Notes: generated from the sequence alone by a model not told the origin. Counted from the stretch's first letter, positions 34,982 through 47,396 are shown. The stretch is DNA of 64,000 nt from Stenotrophomonas sp. Marseille-Q4652 (GCF_916618915.1 NZ_CAKAKE010000001.1:434001-498000); one strand, 5' to 3'. Program-made: numbers and translations.

Positions 34982-36008
34982 AGCCCGGCCCCGCGTCTGG
35001 GTATCGCAGCCGCTGTTCGACGACATCGTCGACCGGTTGCAGCAGTACTTCGAGGTGGTCGCCGCGACCGAGGTCACCGCGTACACACCGGAGGCCATCG
35101 CCGCGCAGCTGCGTGATGTCGATGGCGCCGTGGTCACCCTCAACGAACGCATCGGCACGGCCGAGATCGCCGGCGCCCCGCGCCTGCGTGCCATCGCCAA
35201 TGTCGGCGTGGGCTACAGCAACCTGGACATCGCTGCGCTCGGCGATGCCGGCATCCTCGCAACCAACACGCCCGACGTGCTGACCGGGACCACCGCCGAC
35301 CTCGGCTTTGCCCTGCTGATGGCCGCGGCGCGGCGCATCACCGAATCCGAACGCTGGCTGCGCGAAGGGCAGTGGGGGCAGTGGTCGTTCTCGACCATGC
35401 TCGGCGCCGACGTGCACGGCAGCACCCTGGGCATCCTCGGCATGGGCCGGATCGGGCAGGGCATCGCCCGCCGTGGCCACCATGGCTTTGGCATGCGCGT
35501 GCTCTACCACAACCGCTCGCGCCTGCCGCAACCGGTCGAAAGGGAGCTGGGCGCACAGTGGGTCAGCTTCGAGGACCTGCTGGCCCAGGCCGACCACCTG
35601 GTCACGGTGCTGCCCTACAGCGCCGACACCCACCACATCATCGACGCCGCCGCGCTGGCGCGGATGAAGTCCACGGCGACGCTGGTCAACATCGCCCGCG
35701 GTGGCATCGTCGACGAGCTCGCGCTGGCCGATGCACTGGCCAATGGCCGCCTGGCCGCGGCCGGGCTGGACGTGTACGAGGGCGAGCCGGCGGTGCGCCC
35801 GGAACTGCTGGCGCTGCGCAACGTGGTGCTGACCCCGCACATCGGCAGCGCGTCGCTGGCCACGCGCCGGGCAATGGTGACGCTGGCCGTGGACAACCTG
35901 ATCGCCGCGCTCGGCCACGGCCCGCAGGCGGGTCGTCCGTCGTCCCCGGTCAACGCCGACGCCGTTGCCGCGGCCGCCATGAAAAAAACCGCCGGCTGCA
36001 AACGATAG
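34974..36008 (+). CDS. ghrB: Glyoxylate/hydroxypyruvate reductase (D-2-hydroxyacid dehydrogenase)
   Basis: A 344-residue NAD(P)H-dependent dehydrogenase reducing glyoxylate, hydroxypyruvate or 2-ketogluconate-type acids. The nucleotide-binding motif is [17 protein letters not shown], the catalytic Arg lies in [10 protein letters not shown], the Glu in GLDVYEGEP and the His in TPHIGSAS. The GhrB name is by overall similarity; the true substrate is not certain. It overlaps aroC by eight bases. A 10-bp hairpin begins at its stop codon. Confidence 0.85.
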   Translation: MAEARPRVWVSQPLFDDIVDRLQQYFEVVAATEVTAYTPEAIAAQLRDVDGAVVTLNERIGTAEIAGAPRLRAIANVGVGYSNLDIAALGDAGILATNTPDVLTGTTADLGFALLMAAARRITESERWLREGQWGQWSFSTMLGADVHGSTLGILGMGRIGQGIARRGHHGFGMRVLYHNRSRLPQPVERELGAQWVSFEDLLAQADHLVTVLPYSADTHHIIDAAALARMKSTATLVNIARGGIVDELALADALANGRLAAAGLDVYEGEPAVRPELLALRNVVLTPHIGSASLATRRAMVTLAVDNLIAALGHGPQAGRPSSPVNADAVAAAAMKKTAGCKR

Positions 36009-36040
36009 GGAACCTCCTTCGCCCGTGACCGGAGGTTCCC
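36008..36040. terminator. Hairpin after ghrB
   Basis: A perfect 10-bp stem (36008-36017 with 36031-36040) with a 13-base loop that begins in the ghrB stop codon. There is no T run, so it may reduce rather than stop transcription before asd. Confidence 0.45.
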
Positions 36041-36092
36041 CGAACCCAGCGTGCAGAGCGTTCCCACTTCAGAATTCCAGCGAGAAACCCCC

Positions 36093-37118
<1,026 letters not shown>

Positions 37119-37199
37119 GCCCACACCGGGCCCGTTGCCACCTTGCTGCAGCGGGCCCGGCGGTATTCGCAGCGCGGCGCAGCCGGTATATTTGCCGGC

Positions 37200-38993
37200 A
37201 TGAAAAACAGGGGCAAGGACGCGATGCGTCCCTTAAAGGGCATCCTCGCCATCGCACTGACGCTGTGCAGCAGCGCGGCGATGGCCCTGGGTCTGGGCGA
37301 CATCCGCGTGCTTTCCCGCCCGGGACAGCCGCTGGTGGCCGAAATCCCGGTGATCTCCAGCGACCCGGGCGAGCTTGAGAATGCCCGCGTCGGCCTGGCA
37401 TCGGCGGCCACCTTCGCCCGTGTCGGCCTGGAGCGACCGCAGGGGCTGGTGAGCGAGCTGCAGTTCGAGTTCGCGCAGAACGCGCAGGGCCGGGCCGTCA
37501 TCCGCGTGACCAGCAGGGCGCCGGTCCAGGTGCAGGCACTGAGCTTCCTGATCGAGGTCGACTGGGGCAAGGGCCGGCTGGTGCGCGAGTACTCCGCGCT
37601 GGTCGATGCACCCAACACCGCCGCGGCCATTGCCGAGCCGGCGATCGAGGCGCCGCAGGCCGCGCTGCCCAACACCATCATCCGTGACCCCGAGCCGCTG
37701 CCGCTGGACGAGGCGCCGGCTCCCGCTCCGGCACCCGTTGCTCCGGCACCGCAGATCGCACCGGCACCGGTTCCGGTTGCGCCGGTGGCTGCCGCATCCG
37801 CGCCGCGCCCGGCTGCGGGTGGCCAGGAGCTGGCACCGGTGCAGCGCGGACAGACCCTATCGCAGATTGCCGGCGAGCTGTCGCGTGGCAGCGGCTACTC
37901 GGTCAACCAGACCATGGTCGCGCTGATGCGCGCCAACCCGGAGGCCTTCATCCGCGGCAACGTCAACCTGCTCAAGCAGGGCGCGGTGCTGCGTACGCCG
38001 CGCCAGGACGAGCTGGCCCAGGTCAACGCGGCCGAAGCGGCGGCCATCGTCCGCGAGCAGGCCGCGCAGTGGCGCCAGGCGCGAGCGCCTGTGCCGCAGC
38101 CGGCCGAAGCGGGCACTGCCCCGGCATCTGCGCCGGTCACGGCTGCCGCGGCCGCACCGGCGGCCACTGATGCACGACTGGAAATCGCCCCGGCCGTGGG
38201 CGATACGGCACAGAACGCGGGAACGACGACCGGCCTGGCGGCCGGTGGCGAGGGTGACATGCTGGCAAACGAACAACTGCGACAGGCCAAGGAAGACCTG
38301 GCTACCCGCGACGCCGAACTGCAGGAGTTGCGCGACCGCGTGGCCGAACTGGAGAAGCTGCAGCAGCAGCAGCAGGCGCTGATCGCGATGAAGGACAGTG
38401 ACCTGGCCGCCGCGCAGCAGCGCCTGGCGCAGTCGCCGCAGAACAACGAAGCCGGCCTGCCGGCATGGTTGTGGGGCGGCGTGGTCCTGCTCGCCGTCGG
38501 TGGCGTGGCCTGGCTGCTGTCGCGCCGTCGCAAGCCCTCGCCGCTGCCGCCGCTGTCGCGCCATGGCCTGGACAGCGCCGCGCTGGCCGCGGCGATGCCG
38601 GAAGGCCGCAACGAGCCGGTCGAGGTGCCGACGCTGGAAGAGCGCGACGAGGACGTTGCCGCCAGCCAGTACGACGAGCAGGTGGCCGAGGCCCCGTTCG
38701 TCGCGCCGGTGGACGAGGTGGTCGAAGAGACCGTCGAGGAATCCGCACCGGTGGAGATCCCTGGTTTCGAGGTCGAGCCGGAAACCATCGAGGACCAGGC
38801 CTGGCGTGACGCCGATCCGGCCCGGATCGCACCGCTCAATCCCGCTCCTGCCGGCCGCGAGCGTCTGGAACTGGCGATCGCCTACATGGACCTGGGCGAT
38901 GCCGAAACCGCGCGCACCCTGCTGCAGGAAGTGGCGATGGGCGGTGACGAGCAGGCGCGTGCCGAGGCGATCGAGCTGCTTGGCCGCCTGTGA
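37200..38993 (+). CDS. fimV: FimV-like inner-membrane pilus-assembly/polarity protein
   Basis: A 597-residue protein. A signal peptide is followed by the FimV N-terminal domain (ALGLGDIRVLSRPGQPLVAEIPV and on to about residue 140), a Pro/Ala linker, a LysM-like region (about residues 214-265), a Gln-rich coiled coil (357-415), a membrane helix (419-443), an acidic cytoplasmic stretch and the short C-terminal FimV domain (553-597). FimV in Pseudomonas organises the cell pole and type IV pili. It is shorter than Pseudomonas FimV, mainly in the acidic cytoplasmic part. An alternative start is the ATG at 37224. The last codons overlap a GTG of the next gene. Confidence 0.88.
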   Translation: MKNRGKDAMRPLKGILAIALTLCSSAAMALGLGDIRVLSRPGQPLVAEIPVISSDPGELENARVGLASAATFARVGLERPQGLVSELQFEFAQNAQGRAVIRVTSRAPVQVQALSFLIEVDWGKGRLVREYSALVDAPNTAAAIAEPAIEAPQAALPNTIIRDPEPLPLDEAPAPAPAPVAPAPQIAPAPVPVAPVAAASAPRPAAGGQELAPVQRGQTLSQIAGELSRGSGYSVNQTMVALMRANPEAFIRGNVNLLKQGAVLRTPRQDELAQVNAAEAAAIVREQAAQWRQARAPVPQPAEAGTAPASAPVTAAAAAPAATDARLEIAPAVGDTAQNAGTTTGLAAGGEGDMLANEQLRQAKEDLATRDAELQELRDRVAELEKLQQQQQALIAMKDSDLAAAQQRLAQSPQNNEAGLPAWLWGGVVLLAVGGVAWLLSRRRKPSPLPPLSRHGLDSAALAAAMPEGRNEPVEVPTLEERDEDVAASQYDEQVAEAPFVAPVDEVVEETVEESAPVEIPGFEVEPETIEDQAWRDADPARIAPLNPAPAGRERLELAIAYMDLGDAETARTLLQEVAMGGDEQARAEAIELLGRL

Positions 38994-39007
38994 GCGGCGC
39001 GGCTGAC

Positions 39008-39373
39008 ATGACTGACCCCCGCGAGCGACGGATCGACTACGTCGAGTTCGCCTCGTCCGACCCGGCGGCCAGCCGCCGCTTCTTCGAACAGGTTTTCGGC
39101 TGGCAATTCGAGGACTACGGTCCGGACTACGTCGCCTTCGATGATGGCCGCCTGCAGGGCGGATTCTTCCGCGGGCAGCCGCAGCAGGCCGGCGCCGGCG
39201 CACCGTTGCTGGTGCTGTATGCCGATGAGCTGGAGCCGGTGCAGCAGGCGATCCTCGCCAACGGCGGCCAGCTGCTGAAGCCGGTGTTTTCCTTTCCCGG
39301 CGGCAGCCGGTTCCATTTCGCCGAGCCCGGCGGCAACGAGCTGGCCGTGTGGTCCATGCGCGACGCCGCGTGA
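39008..39373 (+). CDS. VOC family (glyoxalase/bleomycin-resistance fold) protein
   Basis: A 121-residue one-domain protein with the paired beta-alpha-beta-beta-beta modules of the vicinal-oxygen-chelate fold: DYVEFASSDPAASRRFFEQVFGWQ at the start and FAEPGGNELAVW at the end. Metal ligands are not obvious. The substrate is unknown. I use ATG 39008; a GTG at 38990 overlaps the fimV stop and would add six residues, as seen for other GTGA-coupled genes here. It lies between fimV and truA. Confidence 0.82.
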   Translation: MTDPRERRIDYVEFASSDPAASRRFFEQVFGWQFEDYGPDYVAFDDGRLQGGFFRGQPQQAGAGAPLLVLYADELEPVQQAILANGGQLLKPVFSFPGGSRFHFAEPGGNELAVWSMRDAA

Positions 39374-39411
39374 GCCGGGCGCGCCGGTGGCAACAATTCC
39401 GAGGTTGAGAC

Positions 39412-40185
39412 ATGCGTTACGCGCTGGGCGTGGAATATGACGGCAGCGACTTCAAGGGTTGGCAGCAGCTGGGCGAGAGCGGTTGCGCCAGCGTGCAGGC
39501 CACGCTGCAGGACGCGCTGTCCTCGGTGGCCAATGCCCCGGTCAGCGTGGTCTGCGCCGGGCGTACCGATGCCGGCGTCCACGGCGAATGCCAGGTGGTG
39601 CACTTCGACAGCGACGTCGCGCGTGATCCGCGCGGCTGGATGCTGGGTACCACCACGCGCCTGCCGCCGTCGGTGGCGGTGCGCTGGTGCGTGCCGGTGG
39701 CCGATGACTTCCATGCACGCTTCTCGGCAAGGGCGCGGCGCTATCGCTACCGGCTGCTCAACCGCCAGGTACGTCCGGCGCTGTACCGGCAGACGCTGAG
39801 CTGGGAGCGCCGTCCGCTGGACACCGATGCCATGCACGAAGCAGCGCAGGTACTCATCGGCGAGAACGACTTCAGCGCTTTCCGCAGCGTGCAGTGCCAG
39901 GCGCTGCATGCACGGCGCGAGCTGCAGTCGATCTCGGTACGGCGTCATGGCGAGGTGGTCGAGATCCAGGTGCAGGCCAATGCATTCCTTCATCACATGG
40001 TGCGCAATATCGTCGGCTCGCTGATTCCGGTGGGGGCCGGCGAACAACCGGTGAGCTGGATCAGCGAACTGCTTGCAGGGCGCGATCGCAACGTTGCCGG
40101 CCCCACCGCGCCGCCGCAGGGGCTGGTCTTCGTCGGTCCCCTGTATCCCGATAACTGGCACCTGCCTGCCGAGGTCACCCTATGA
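39412..40185 (+). CDS. truA: tRNA pseudouridine(38-40) synthase TruA
   Basis: A 257-residue enzyme that forms pseudouridine at positions 38-40 of tRNA anticodon arms. The catalytic Asp53 lies in GRTDAGVH, the N-terminal [13 protein letters not shown] and the later [15 protein letters not shown] are diagnostic. The stop overlaps the trpF start (ATGA at 40182-40185), the classic fimV-truA-trpF order of gammaproteobacteria. Confidence 0.96.
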   Translation: MRYALGVEYDGSDFKGWQQLGESGCASVQATLQDALSSVANAPVSVVCAGRTDAGVHGECQVVHFDSDVARDPRGWMLGTTTRLPPSVAVRWCVPVADDFHARFSARARRYRYRLLNRQVRPALYRQTLSWERRPLDTDAMHEAAQVLIGENDFSAFRSVQCQALHARRELQSISVRRHGEVVEIQVQANAFLHHMVRNIVGSLIPVGAGEQPVSWISELLAGRDRNVAGPTAPPQGLVFVGPLYPDNWHLPAEVTL

Positions 40186-40835
40186 CGCGCAATCTCTATC
40201 GCACGCGCATCAAGTTCTGCGGCATGACGCGCGCCGGCGATATCCGCCTGGCCGGCGAACTGGGCGTGGATGCGGTCGGTTTCATCTTCGCCAAGGGCAG
40301 CCCGCGCCGAGTGGCCCCGGCCGAGGCGCGCGCGATGCGCCAGGCCACCGCGCCGATGGTCGACGTGGTCGCGCTGTTCCGGAACAACCCACGCGAGGAA
40401 GTACGCGAGGTATTGCGCACCGTACGACCAACCCTGCTGCAGTTCCACGGCGAGGAAGACGAGGCGTTCTGTCGTGGCTTCAATCTTCCGTACCTGAAGG
40501 CCATCCCGATGGGGGGCGAGCCGATGAGTGCACGCTCGCTGCAGCTGGCCTATCCCACCTCGGCCGGCTTCCTGTTCGACAGCCATGCGCCGGGCGCCCA
40601 GGGCGGCACCGGCGTCGCCTTCGACTGGTCGCAACTGCCAACCGGCCTGCATCGCCCGTTCCTGCTCGCAGGTGGCCTGCACCCCGAGAACGTGTTCGAC
40701 GCGGTGACCTCGGTGCTGCCGTGGGGCGTGGATGTGTCCAGCGGCATCGAATCCGAGCCGGGGATCAAGGACGGGTACAGGATGCGCAAGTTCGTCGAGG
40801 AAGTGCGCAGGGCCGACTGCCACGAGATGTCCTGA
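40182..40835 (+). CDS. trpF: Phosphoribosylanthranilate isomerase
   Basis: A 217-residue TIM-barrel enzyme of tryptophan synthesis. The N-terminal IKFCGMTR with the catalytic Cys13, the [10 protein letters not shown] stretch, LLQFHGEE and the final [10 protein letters not shown] phosphate site are all present. Start is coupled to truA. It is convergent with trpI, 21 bases away, and not joined directly to trpB. Confidence 0.96.
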   Translation: MTRNLYRTRIKFCGMTRAGDIRLAGELGVDAVGFIFAKGSPRRVAPAEARAMRQATAPMVDVVALFRNNPREEVREVLRTVRPTLLQFHGEEDEAFCRGFNLPYLKAIPMGGEPMSARSLQLAYPTSAGFLFDSHAPGAQGGTGVAFDWSQLPTGLHRPFLLAGGLHPENVFDAVTSVLPWGVDVSSGIESEPGIKDGYRMRKFVEEVRRADCHEMS

Positions 40836-40856
40836 CGCCGGCCACGCCCGCGATTA

Positions 40857-41744
40857 TCAGTTCCGCAGCTGGTCCCGTAGCCAGCGGGCCAGCGCATCGA
40901 TGCGTGGATCGGAGCGGCCGGCGCTGCGGCACAGCACCCACTGCCCACCGGTCTCGGTGAAGCCCCACGGGGCGACCAGCCGGCCGTGGACCAGGTCGTC
41001 GGCCACCAGGGGCTCTGGCGCGATGGCGATGCCGATTCCGGCCACGGCGGCTTCAAGCAGGTAATAAAGGTGTTCAAAGACGGTGCCGTAGTGCAGCCGT
41101 GCCGGCTCCAGCCCCTGTGCGCTTGCCCATGTCGGCCAGGCCTGGGGGCGCGAGGCGGTGTGCAGCAGCGGCTGTGACAGCAGGGCCTGCGGATCGTCGC
41201 CGGGCAGGGTGGCGGCCAGGGCCGGGGCCATGACCGGGCCGATTTGCTCGGTACCCAGTGCGTCCACCTGCCAGCCGGCCGGCCACGGGCCCTGGTCGAT
41301 CAACAGCGCCGCGTCCACGCCATCGAGCGAGGCGCGGCTGTCGCCTTCCTGGGCGGACAGGTGCAGGGTCAGCCCGGGCAGGTCGCGCTGCAGCGCAGGC
41401 AGGCGCGGGATCATCCAGCGGGCGAGCAGGCTGCCGGGGCAGCCGAGCACCAGTGCCTCGTTTCGCGCGGGCTGGCGCAGTTGCGCCACCGCGCCGCGGA
41501 TCCGCTCGAACGCCTCGCCCGCGGCCTGCTGCAGGTGCCGGCCTGCCGCGGTCGGGCGGATGCCGCGGCCATCGCGCTCGAACAGGTCCAGCCCCAGCTC
41601 CTCCTCGAGCAGCCGCAGTTGCCGGCTTACCGCGCCGTGGGTGACGTGCAGCTCGGCCGCCGCCGCGCTCACGCTCTGCAGGCGCGCAGCTGCCTCGAAA
41701 GTGCGCAGCGCGTTGAGCGAGGGGAGGGTGCGGACAGTTTTCAT
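40857..41744 (-). CDS. trpI: LysR-type regulator, TrpI-like
   Basis: A 295-residue regulator with an N-terminal winged helix-turn-helix (LNALRTFEAAARLQSVSAAA then HVTHGAVSRQLRLLEEELG) and a periplasmic-binding-like effector domain. The HVTHGAVSRQ recognition helix and the divergent position next to trpBA match Pseudomonas TrpI, which switches trpBA on with indoleglycerol phosphate as inducer. Those regulatory details are inherited from the family, not shown here. The N-terminal ATG 41744 is the natural start. Confidence 0.82.
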   Translation of the reverse strand: MKTVRTLPSLNALRTFEAAARLQSVSAAAAELHVTHGAVSRQLRLLEEELGLDLFERDGRGIRPTAAGRHLQQAAGEAFERIRGAVAQLRQPARNEALVLGCPGSLLARWMIPRLPALQRDLPGLTLHLSAQEGDSRASLDGVDAALLIDQGPWPAGWQVDALGTEQIGPVMAPALAATLPGDDPQALLSQPLLHTASRPQAWPTWASAQGLEPARLHYGTVFEHLYYLLEAAVAGIGIAIAPEPLVADDLVHGRLVAPWGFTETGGQWVLCRSAGRSDPRIDALARWLRDQLRN

Positions 41745-41838
41745 GTGATTTTTTGTAACATGATTGTGCAGACTTTATCGATTTTCCTGCCGGAACGTGT
41801 GCGTTAAGGTGACGGCCTGAATTCATTGGCGCGCTTCC
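41745..41838. promoter_or_regulatory. trpI-trpBA divergent control region
   Basis: A 94-base, unusually A/T-rich gap (for example around 41747-41790) between trpI and trpB, where a TrpI-type regulator would bind. T-N11-A patterns typical of LysR sites occur but I cannot place a single operator with confidence. No leader peptide or attenuator is visible. Confidence 0.55.
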
Positions 41839-43053
41839 ATGTCCTCTCCCGTCCCCGATTTCCACGCTTTCCCCGACGCCTCCGGACACTTCGGTCGGTA
41901 CGGCGGCAGCTTCGTTGCCGAGACCCTGATCGGGCCGCTGCAGGAACTGGCCGCCGCCTATGACGCAGCGCGGGTCGATCCGGCCTTCCAGCAGGCCTAT
42001 GACAAGGACCTGGCCCACTACGTTGGCCGGCCGAGCCCGATCTACCACGCGCAGCGGCTAAGCCGCGAGGTCGGTGGCGCGCAGATCCTGCTCAAGCGCG
42101 AGGACCTGAACCACACCGGCGCGCACAAGATCAACAACACCATCGGCCAGGCGCTGCTGGCCGCGCGGATGGGCAAGAAGCGGATCATTGCCGAGACCGG
42201 TGCCGGCCAGCATGGCGTCGCCTCGGCCACGGTCGCCGCGCGCCTGGGCCTGGAGTGCGTGGTCTACATGGGTGCCACCGACATCGAGCGGCAGAAGATC
42301 AACGTCTACCGGATGAAGCTGCTCGGCGCCACGGTGGTGCCGGTGACCAGTGGTTCGGCGACGCTGAAGGACGCGCTCAACGAGGCCATGCGCGACTGGG
42401 TGACCAATATCGCCGACACCTTCTACATCATCGGCACCGTCGCCGGCCCGGACCCGTATCCGCGCATGGTGCGCGACTTCAATGCGATCGTCGGCCGCGA
42501 GGCGCGCGAGCAGATGCTGGCCGAGTACGGCCGCCTGCCCGATACGATCACCGCCTGCGTGGGCGGTGGCTCCAATGCGATCGGCCTGTTCCATGCCTTC
42601 CTCAACGACCCGGGCGTGGCGATCTACGGCGCCGAGGCGGCCGGTGACGGCATCCACACCGGCCGCCATGCGGCCTCGATCAGCGCCGGCCGCCCGGGCG
42701 TACTCCACGGCAACCGCACCTATGTTTTGTGCGATGACGACGGCCAGATCACCGAGACCCATTCGATCTCCGCCGGCCTGGACTACCCCGGCGTCGGCCC
42801 CGAGCACGCTTTCCTGTCCGACAGCGGCCGCGCCACCTACGTCGGCATCACCGACGAGGAGGCGCTGGAGGCCTTCCACCGCCTGACCCGGGTCGAGGGC
42901 ATCCTGCCGGCGCTCGAATCGAGCCATGCGGTGGCCCAGGCGATCAAGCTGGCGCGGACGATGTCGCCCGACCAGATCGTGCTGTGCAACCTGTCCGGCC
43001 GTGGCGACAAGGACGTGCACACCATCGCCGGCCGCGAGGGCATCAGCCTGTGA
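41839..43053 (+). CDS. trpB: Tryptophan synthase beta chain
   Basis: A 404-residue PLP enzyme joining indole and serine. PLP is held by Lys97 in HTGAHKINN; the GGGSNAIG phosphate loop and the [12 protein letters not shown] start are conserved. It is the first gene of a trpBA pair read away from trpI. The stop overlaps a GTG of trpA, but the conserved TrpA start lies further on. Confidence 0.97.
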   Translation: MSSPVPDFHAFPDASGHFGRYGGSFVAETLIGPLQELAAAYDAARVDPAFQQAYDKDLAHYVGRPSPIYHAQRLSREVGGAQILLKREDLNHTGAHKINNTIGQALLAARMGKKRIIAETGAGQHGVASATVAARLGLECVVYMGATDIERQKINVYRMKLLGATVVPVTSGSATLKDALNEAMRDWVTNIADTFYIIGTVAGPDPYPRMVRDFNAIVGREAREQMLAEYGRLPDTITACVGGGSNAIGLFHAFLNDPGVAIYGAEAAGDGIHTGRHAASISAGRPGVLHGNRTYVLCDDDGQITETHSISAGLDYPGVGPEHAFLSDSGRATYVGITDEEALEAFHRLTRVEGILPALESSHAVAQAIKLARTMSPDQIVLCNLSGRGDKDVHTIAGREGISL

Positions 43054-43082
43054 GCGCCGCATCCGCTGTTCCGGGTAACGCC

Positions 43083-43895
43083 ATGACCGCACCGCGCATC
43101 GATGCCGCCTTCGCCCGCCTCAAGGCCGAAGGCCGCAAGGCCCTGATTCCTTTCATTACCGCCGGCGACCCGTCGCTGGAGGCCACGGTGCCGGTGATGC
43201 ACGCACTGGTCGCCGCCGGCGCCGATGTGATCGAGCTGGGCGTGCCGTTCTCCGACCCGATGGCCGACGGCCCGACGATCCAGCGCAGCTCGGAGCGCGC
43301 GCTGGCCCGTGGTGCCGGCATGCGCTACGTGCTTGAGGCCGTGGCCCAGTTTCGCCTTGCCGACACCACCACCCCGGTGGTGCTGATGGGCTACCTCAAC
43401 CCGGTCGAGATCCGCGGCGCTGAAGGCTTTGCCAGCGCCGCCGCCGAGGCGGGCGTGGACGGCGTGCTCCTGGTTGACCTGCCGCCGGAAGAAGCCGGCG
43501 ACCTGCGTGCCGCGTTTGCCGCGCGCCAGCTCGCGCTGGTGCTGCTCGCCTCGCCGACCACGCCGGAAGCTCGCGTGGCCCGGCTGTGCAGTGACGCTGC
43601 CGGCTACCTCTACTACGTCAGCTTCAATGGCGTGACCGGTGCCAGCGACCTGCTGGACATGGACGCTGCCGGCCAGCGCCTGCGCCACCTGCGCCAGGCG
43701 GCCAGTGTGCCGGTGGTCGCCGGTTTTGGCATCAGGGATGCGGCTACCGCGGCGGCGATGGCGGTCGATGCCGACGGCGTGGTGGTGGGCAGTGCGCTGG
43801 TGGCCGAACTGGCCCGGGCCAGCGGCGTGGACGATGCGGCGCAGCGCGCCGGCGCCTTCCTGTGGCCCCTGCGCGAGGCGCTAGATCGCGGCTGA
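43083..43895 (+). CDS. trpA: Tryptophan synthase alpha chain
   Basis: A 270-residue TIM barrel cleaving indoleglycerol phosphate to indole. Catalytic residues Glu51 (ELGVPFSDP) and Asp62 (ADGP) are present, and GFGIRDA forms the phosphate site. ATG 43083 gives the usual length; a GTG at 43050 overlapping the trpB stop would add eleven residues. Followed by a hairpin at 43916. Confidence 0.96.
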   Translation: MTAPRIDAAFARLKAEGRKALIPFITAGDPSLEATVPVMHALVAAGADVIELGVPFSDPMADGPTIQRSSERALARGAGMRYVLEAVAQFRLADTTTPVVLMGYLNPVEIRGAEGFASAAAEAGVDGVLLVDLPPEEAGDLRAAFAARQLALVLLASPTTPEARVARLCSDAAGYLYYVSFNGVTGASDLLDMDAAGQRLRHLRQAASVPVVAGFGIRDAATAAAMAVDADGVVVGSALVAELARASGVDDAAQRAGAFLWPLREALDRG

Positions 43896-43915
43896 ACCCC
43901 TTGCCGGAGCGGCGG

Positions 43916-43948
43916 CGGTAGCGTTTTCCATTCGCTACCGTCGGTTTC
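43916..43948 (+). terminator. Probable terminator after trpA
   Basis: An 8-bp stem (43916-43923 with 43933-43940) with a 9-base T-rich loop, followed by TCGGTTTC. It is weaker than the other terminators here. Confidence 0.5.
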
Positions 43949-44015
43949 ATGCGCCGCGCTAGACTGTCCCCTTGTCGCGGCCCCGGGGCCGCCCTGAACG
44001 GAACCGTCACCCCGC

Positions 44016-44899
<884 letters not shown>

Positions 44900-44900
<1 letters not shown>

Positions 44901-46252
44901 TGTCCGCGCGCAGGTACTTCGGGACCGACGGCATCCGTGGCCGGGTCGGACAGGGGCCCATTTCCGCCGATTTCGTGCTGCGCCTGGGCAACGCCCTGGG
45001 CCGCGTGCTGCTGCAGCGCTCCGCCGGCCGTCGGCCGGTGGTGGTGATCGGCAAGGACACCCGCATTTCCGGCTACATGTTCGAGGCCGCGCTGGAAGCC
45101 GGGCTGGTTGCCGCCGGTACCGACGTGCAGCTGCTCGGGCCGATGCCGACCCCGGCGGTGGCGTTTTTGACCCGCACCCTCGGTGCCGACGCCGGTATCG
45201 TCATCAGCGCCTCGCACAACCCGCACTACGACAACGGCATCAAGTTCTTCTCGGCCGAAGGCGAAAAGCTCGACGACGCGACCGAGCTGGCGCTGGAAGC
45301 TGCGCTGGACGCGCCGTTCTCCACGGTCGAATCCGAGCGCCTGGGCAAGGCCATGCGCACCCGTGATGCCATTGGCCGCTACATCGAATTCTGCAAGGCC
45401 AGCGTGCCGCGGGGCTTCCACCTGCGCGGGACGAAGGTGGTGCTGGACTGTGCGCATGGCGCCACGTACCACATCGCCCCGCTGCTGTTCCGCGAGCTGG
45501 GTGCCGAGGTCATCGCCATCGGTGCCGAGCCCAACGGCGTGAACATCAACGACGGCGTCGGCTCGATGCATGTCGCCAACTTGGCGGCCAAGGTACGGGA
45601 GACCGGCGCGGACCTGGGTATCGCCTTCGACGGCGACGGCGACCGCGTGCTGATGGCCGACGACCAGGGCCGGCCGGTGGATGGCGACGGCCTGCTGTAC
45701 GTGCTGGCCCATGCGTGGAAGGCGTCCGGCCGCCTGCGCGGTCCGGTGGTCGGTACGCTGATGACCAACTACGGTTTCGAGCAGGCCATGGGCGCGGCGC
45801 AGATCCAGTTCGTGCGGGCAAAGGTCGGCGACCGTTATGTGCACCAGGCGTTGGTGGAAGGTGGCGGCGTGCTGGGTGGCGAGGCCTCCGGGCACCTGTT
45901 GTGCCTGGACCGCGCCACCACCGGCGATGCCATCGTCAGCGCGCTGCAGGTGCTGGACGTGCTGCAGGCCAGCGGTCGCAGCCTGCGCCAGGCGCTGGAG
46001 GGCTTGGTCATGGTCCCGCAGAGCACGGTCAACGTGCGCCTGACCGGCGATGCCAAGGCCGTGGTCGGCTCGGACGCCGTGCAGGCGGCGCTGGCGGCTG
46101 CGCAGTCGGCCGTGCAGGGGCGGGGAAGGGCGTTCCTGCGGCCTTCCGGCACCGAGCCGGTGGTCCGCGTGACGGTTGAGGCCGACAGCCGTGAGCTGGT
46201 CGATTCGACCCTGCAGACCCTGGCTGACGCGGTCCGCGCCGCGGCAGCCTGA
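44900..46252 (+). CDS. glmM: Phosphoglucosamine mutase
   Basis: A 450-residue enzyme interconverting glucosamine 6- and 1-phosphate on the way to UDP-GlcNAc and cell wall. The phosphoserine loop is [13 protein letters not shown] (Ser105), the metal loop DGDGDR is present, and the C-terminal [11 protein letters not shown] binds phosphate. Length is normal for GlmM. It begins within the accD stop codon. Confidence 0.96.
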
Positions 46253-46430
46253 TCCAGTCGGGCGGTCAATTCGGAGGCGGTGGCCAGGAGGCCGTCGCTT
46301 AGCGCCAATCCGCCCGTTCCGCAATGACTTCGGTCGGCCCGGGTTGGGTCTTGTTGGTGGATAATTGCCGCCCCTCCCCAACCGGGCGCGCCGCGCCTGT
46401 GCCCCTCCGGGCATCCACTCCGAGCCAGAC

Positions 46431-47369
46431 ATGACTGCACGTATTCCCACCCTGGACATCACCCGCTTCGACACCGACCGCGAAGCGTTCGTCGCCGAGC
46501 TGGGCGCCGCCTATCGCCAGTGGGGTTTTGCCGGCATCAGCAACCATGGCATCAGCCAGGAACTGATAGACAACGCCTACGCCGCCTTCCGCAAGTTCTA
46601 CGCGTTGCCGGAAGAAACCAAGAAGAAGTACCACCTGGCAGGCCAGGGCGGTGCGCGTGGCTACACCCCGTTCGGCATCGAGACCGCCAAGGATTCCAAG
46701 TACTTCGACCTGAAGGAGTTCTGGCACATTGGCCGCGAGCTGCCGGAGGATTCGAAGTACCGCGACGTGATGCCGCCGAACGTATGGCCTGACGAAGTGC
46801 CGGAATTCAAGGAATACGGCCTGGCCCTGTACAACGCGCTCGACGCCCTGGGCTCGCGCGTGCTGGCCGCGCTGGCCCTGCACATCGACCTGCCGGAGAA
46901 CTTCTTCGCCGACAAGACCAACTTCGGCAACTCGATCCTGCGCCCGATCCACTACCCGCCGATCACCGCCGACGACATCCCCAATGTGCGCGCCGGTGCC
47001 CATGGGGACATCAATTTCATCACCCTGCTGGTCGGTGCCTCCACTGCCGGCCTGGAAGTGCGTTCGCATGACGGCGAGTGGGTGCCCTTCACCTCCGAGG
47101 GCGACACCATCGTGGTCAACATCGGCGACATGCTGCAGCGCCTGACCAACCACGTGTATCCGTCGACCATCCACCGCGTGGTCAATCCCCCGGGTGAGCT
47201 GGCCCGCCAGCCGCGTTACTCGGTGCCGTTCTTCCTGCACCCGAACCCGGACTTCCTGATCAAGACCCTGCCGGGCTGCATCAGCGAGGAGAACCCGGAC
47301 CGCTATCCGGAGCCGATCACCGCACACGGCTTCCTGGAAGAGCGCCTGCGCGAGATCAAGCTGAAGTAA
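46431..47369 (+). CDS. Isopenicillin-N-synthase-family 2OG/Fe(II) oxygenase
   Basis: A 312-residue cytoplasmic non-haem iron oxygenase. The N-terminal DIOX_N region (AYRQWGFAGISNHGIS) is followed by the iron-binding HGD (His191, Asp193) and His248, and the RYSVPFF stretch supplies the Arg/Ser pair typical of 2-oxoglutarate binding. The substrate is unknown: no antibiotic-type genes are close, so penicillin chemistry is unlikely. Close homologues are common in proteobacteria as uncharacterised genes. Start ATG 46431; a GATAAT hexamer lies at 46360-46365. Confidence 0.88.
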   Translation: MTARIPTLDITRFDTDREAFVAELGAAYRQWGFAGISNHGISQELIDNAYAAFRKFYALPEETKKKYHLAGQGGARGYTPFGIETAKDSKYFDLKEFWHIGRELPEDSKYRDVMPPNVWPDEVPEFKEYGLALYNALDALGSRVLAALALHIDLPENFFADKTNFGNSILRPIHYPPITADDIPNVRAGAHGDINFITLLVGASTAGLEVRSHDGEWVPFTSEGDTIVVNIGDMLQRLTNHVYPSTIHRVVNPPGELARQPRYSVPFFLHPNPDFLIKTLPGCISEENPDRYPEPITAHGFLEERLREIKLK

Positions 47370-47396
47370 TCACTCCCGCCACGGGATATCGACGGG

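Noticed and set aside
46431..47369. Beta-lactam biosynthesis gene (true isopenicillin N synthase).
   Set aside because: There is no ACV synthetase or related gene nearby, and the neighbours are housekeeping genes; only the family fold is shared.
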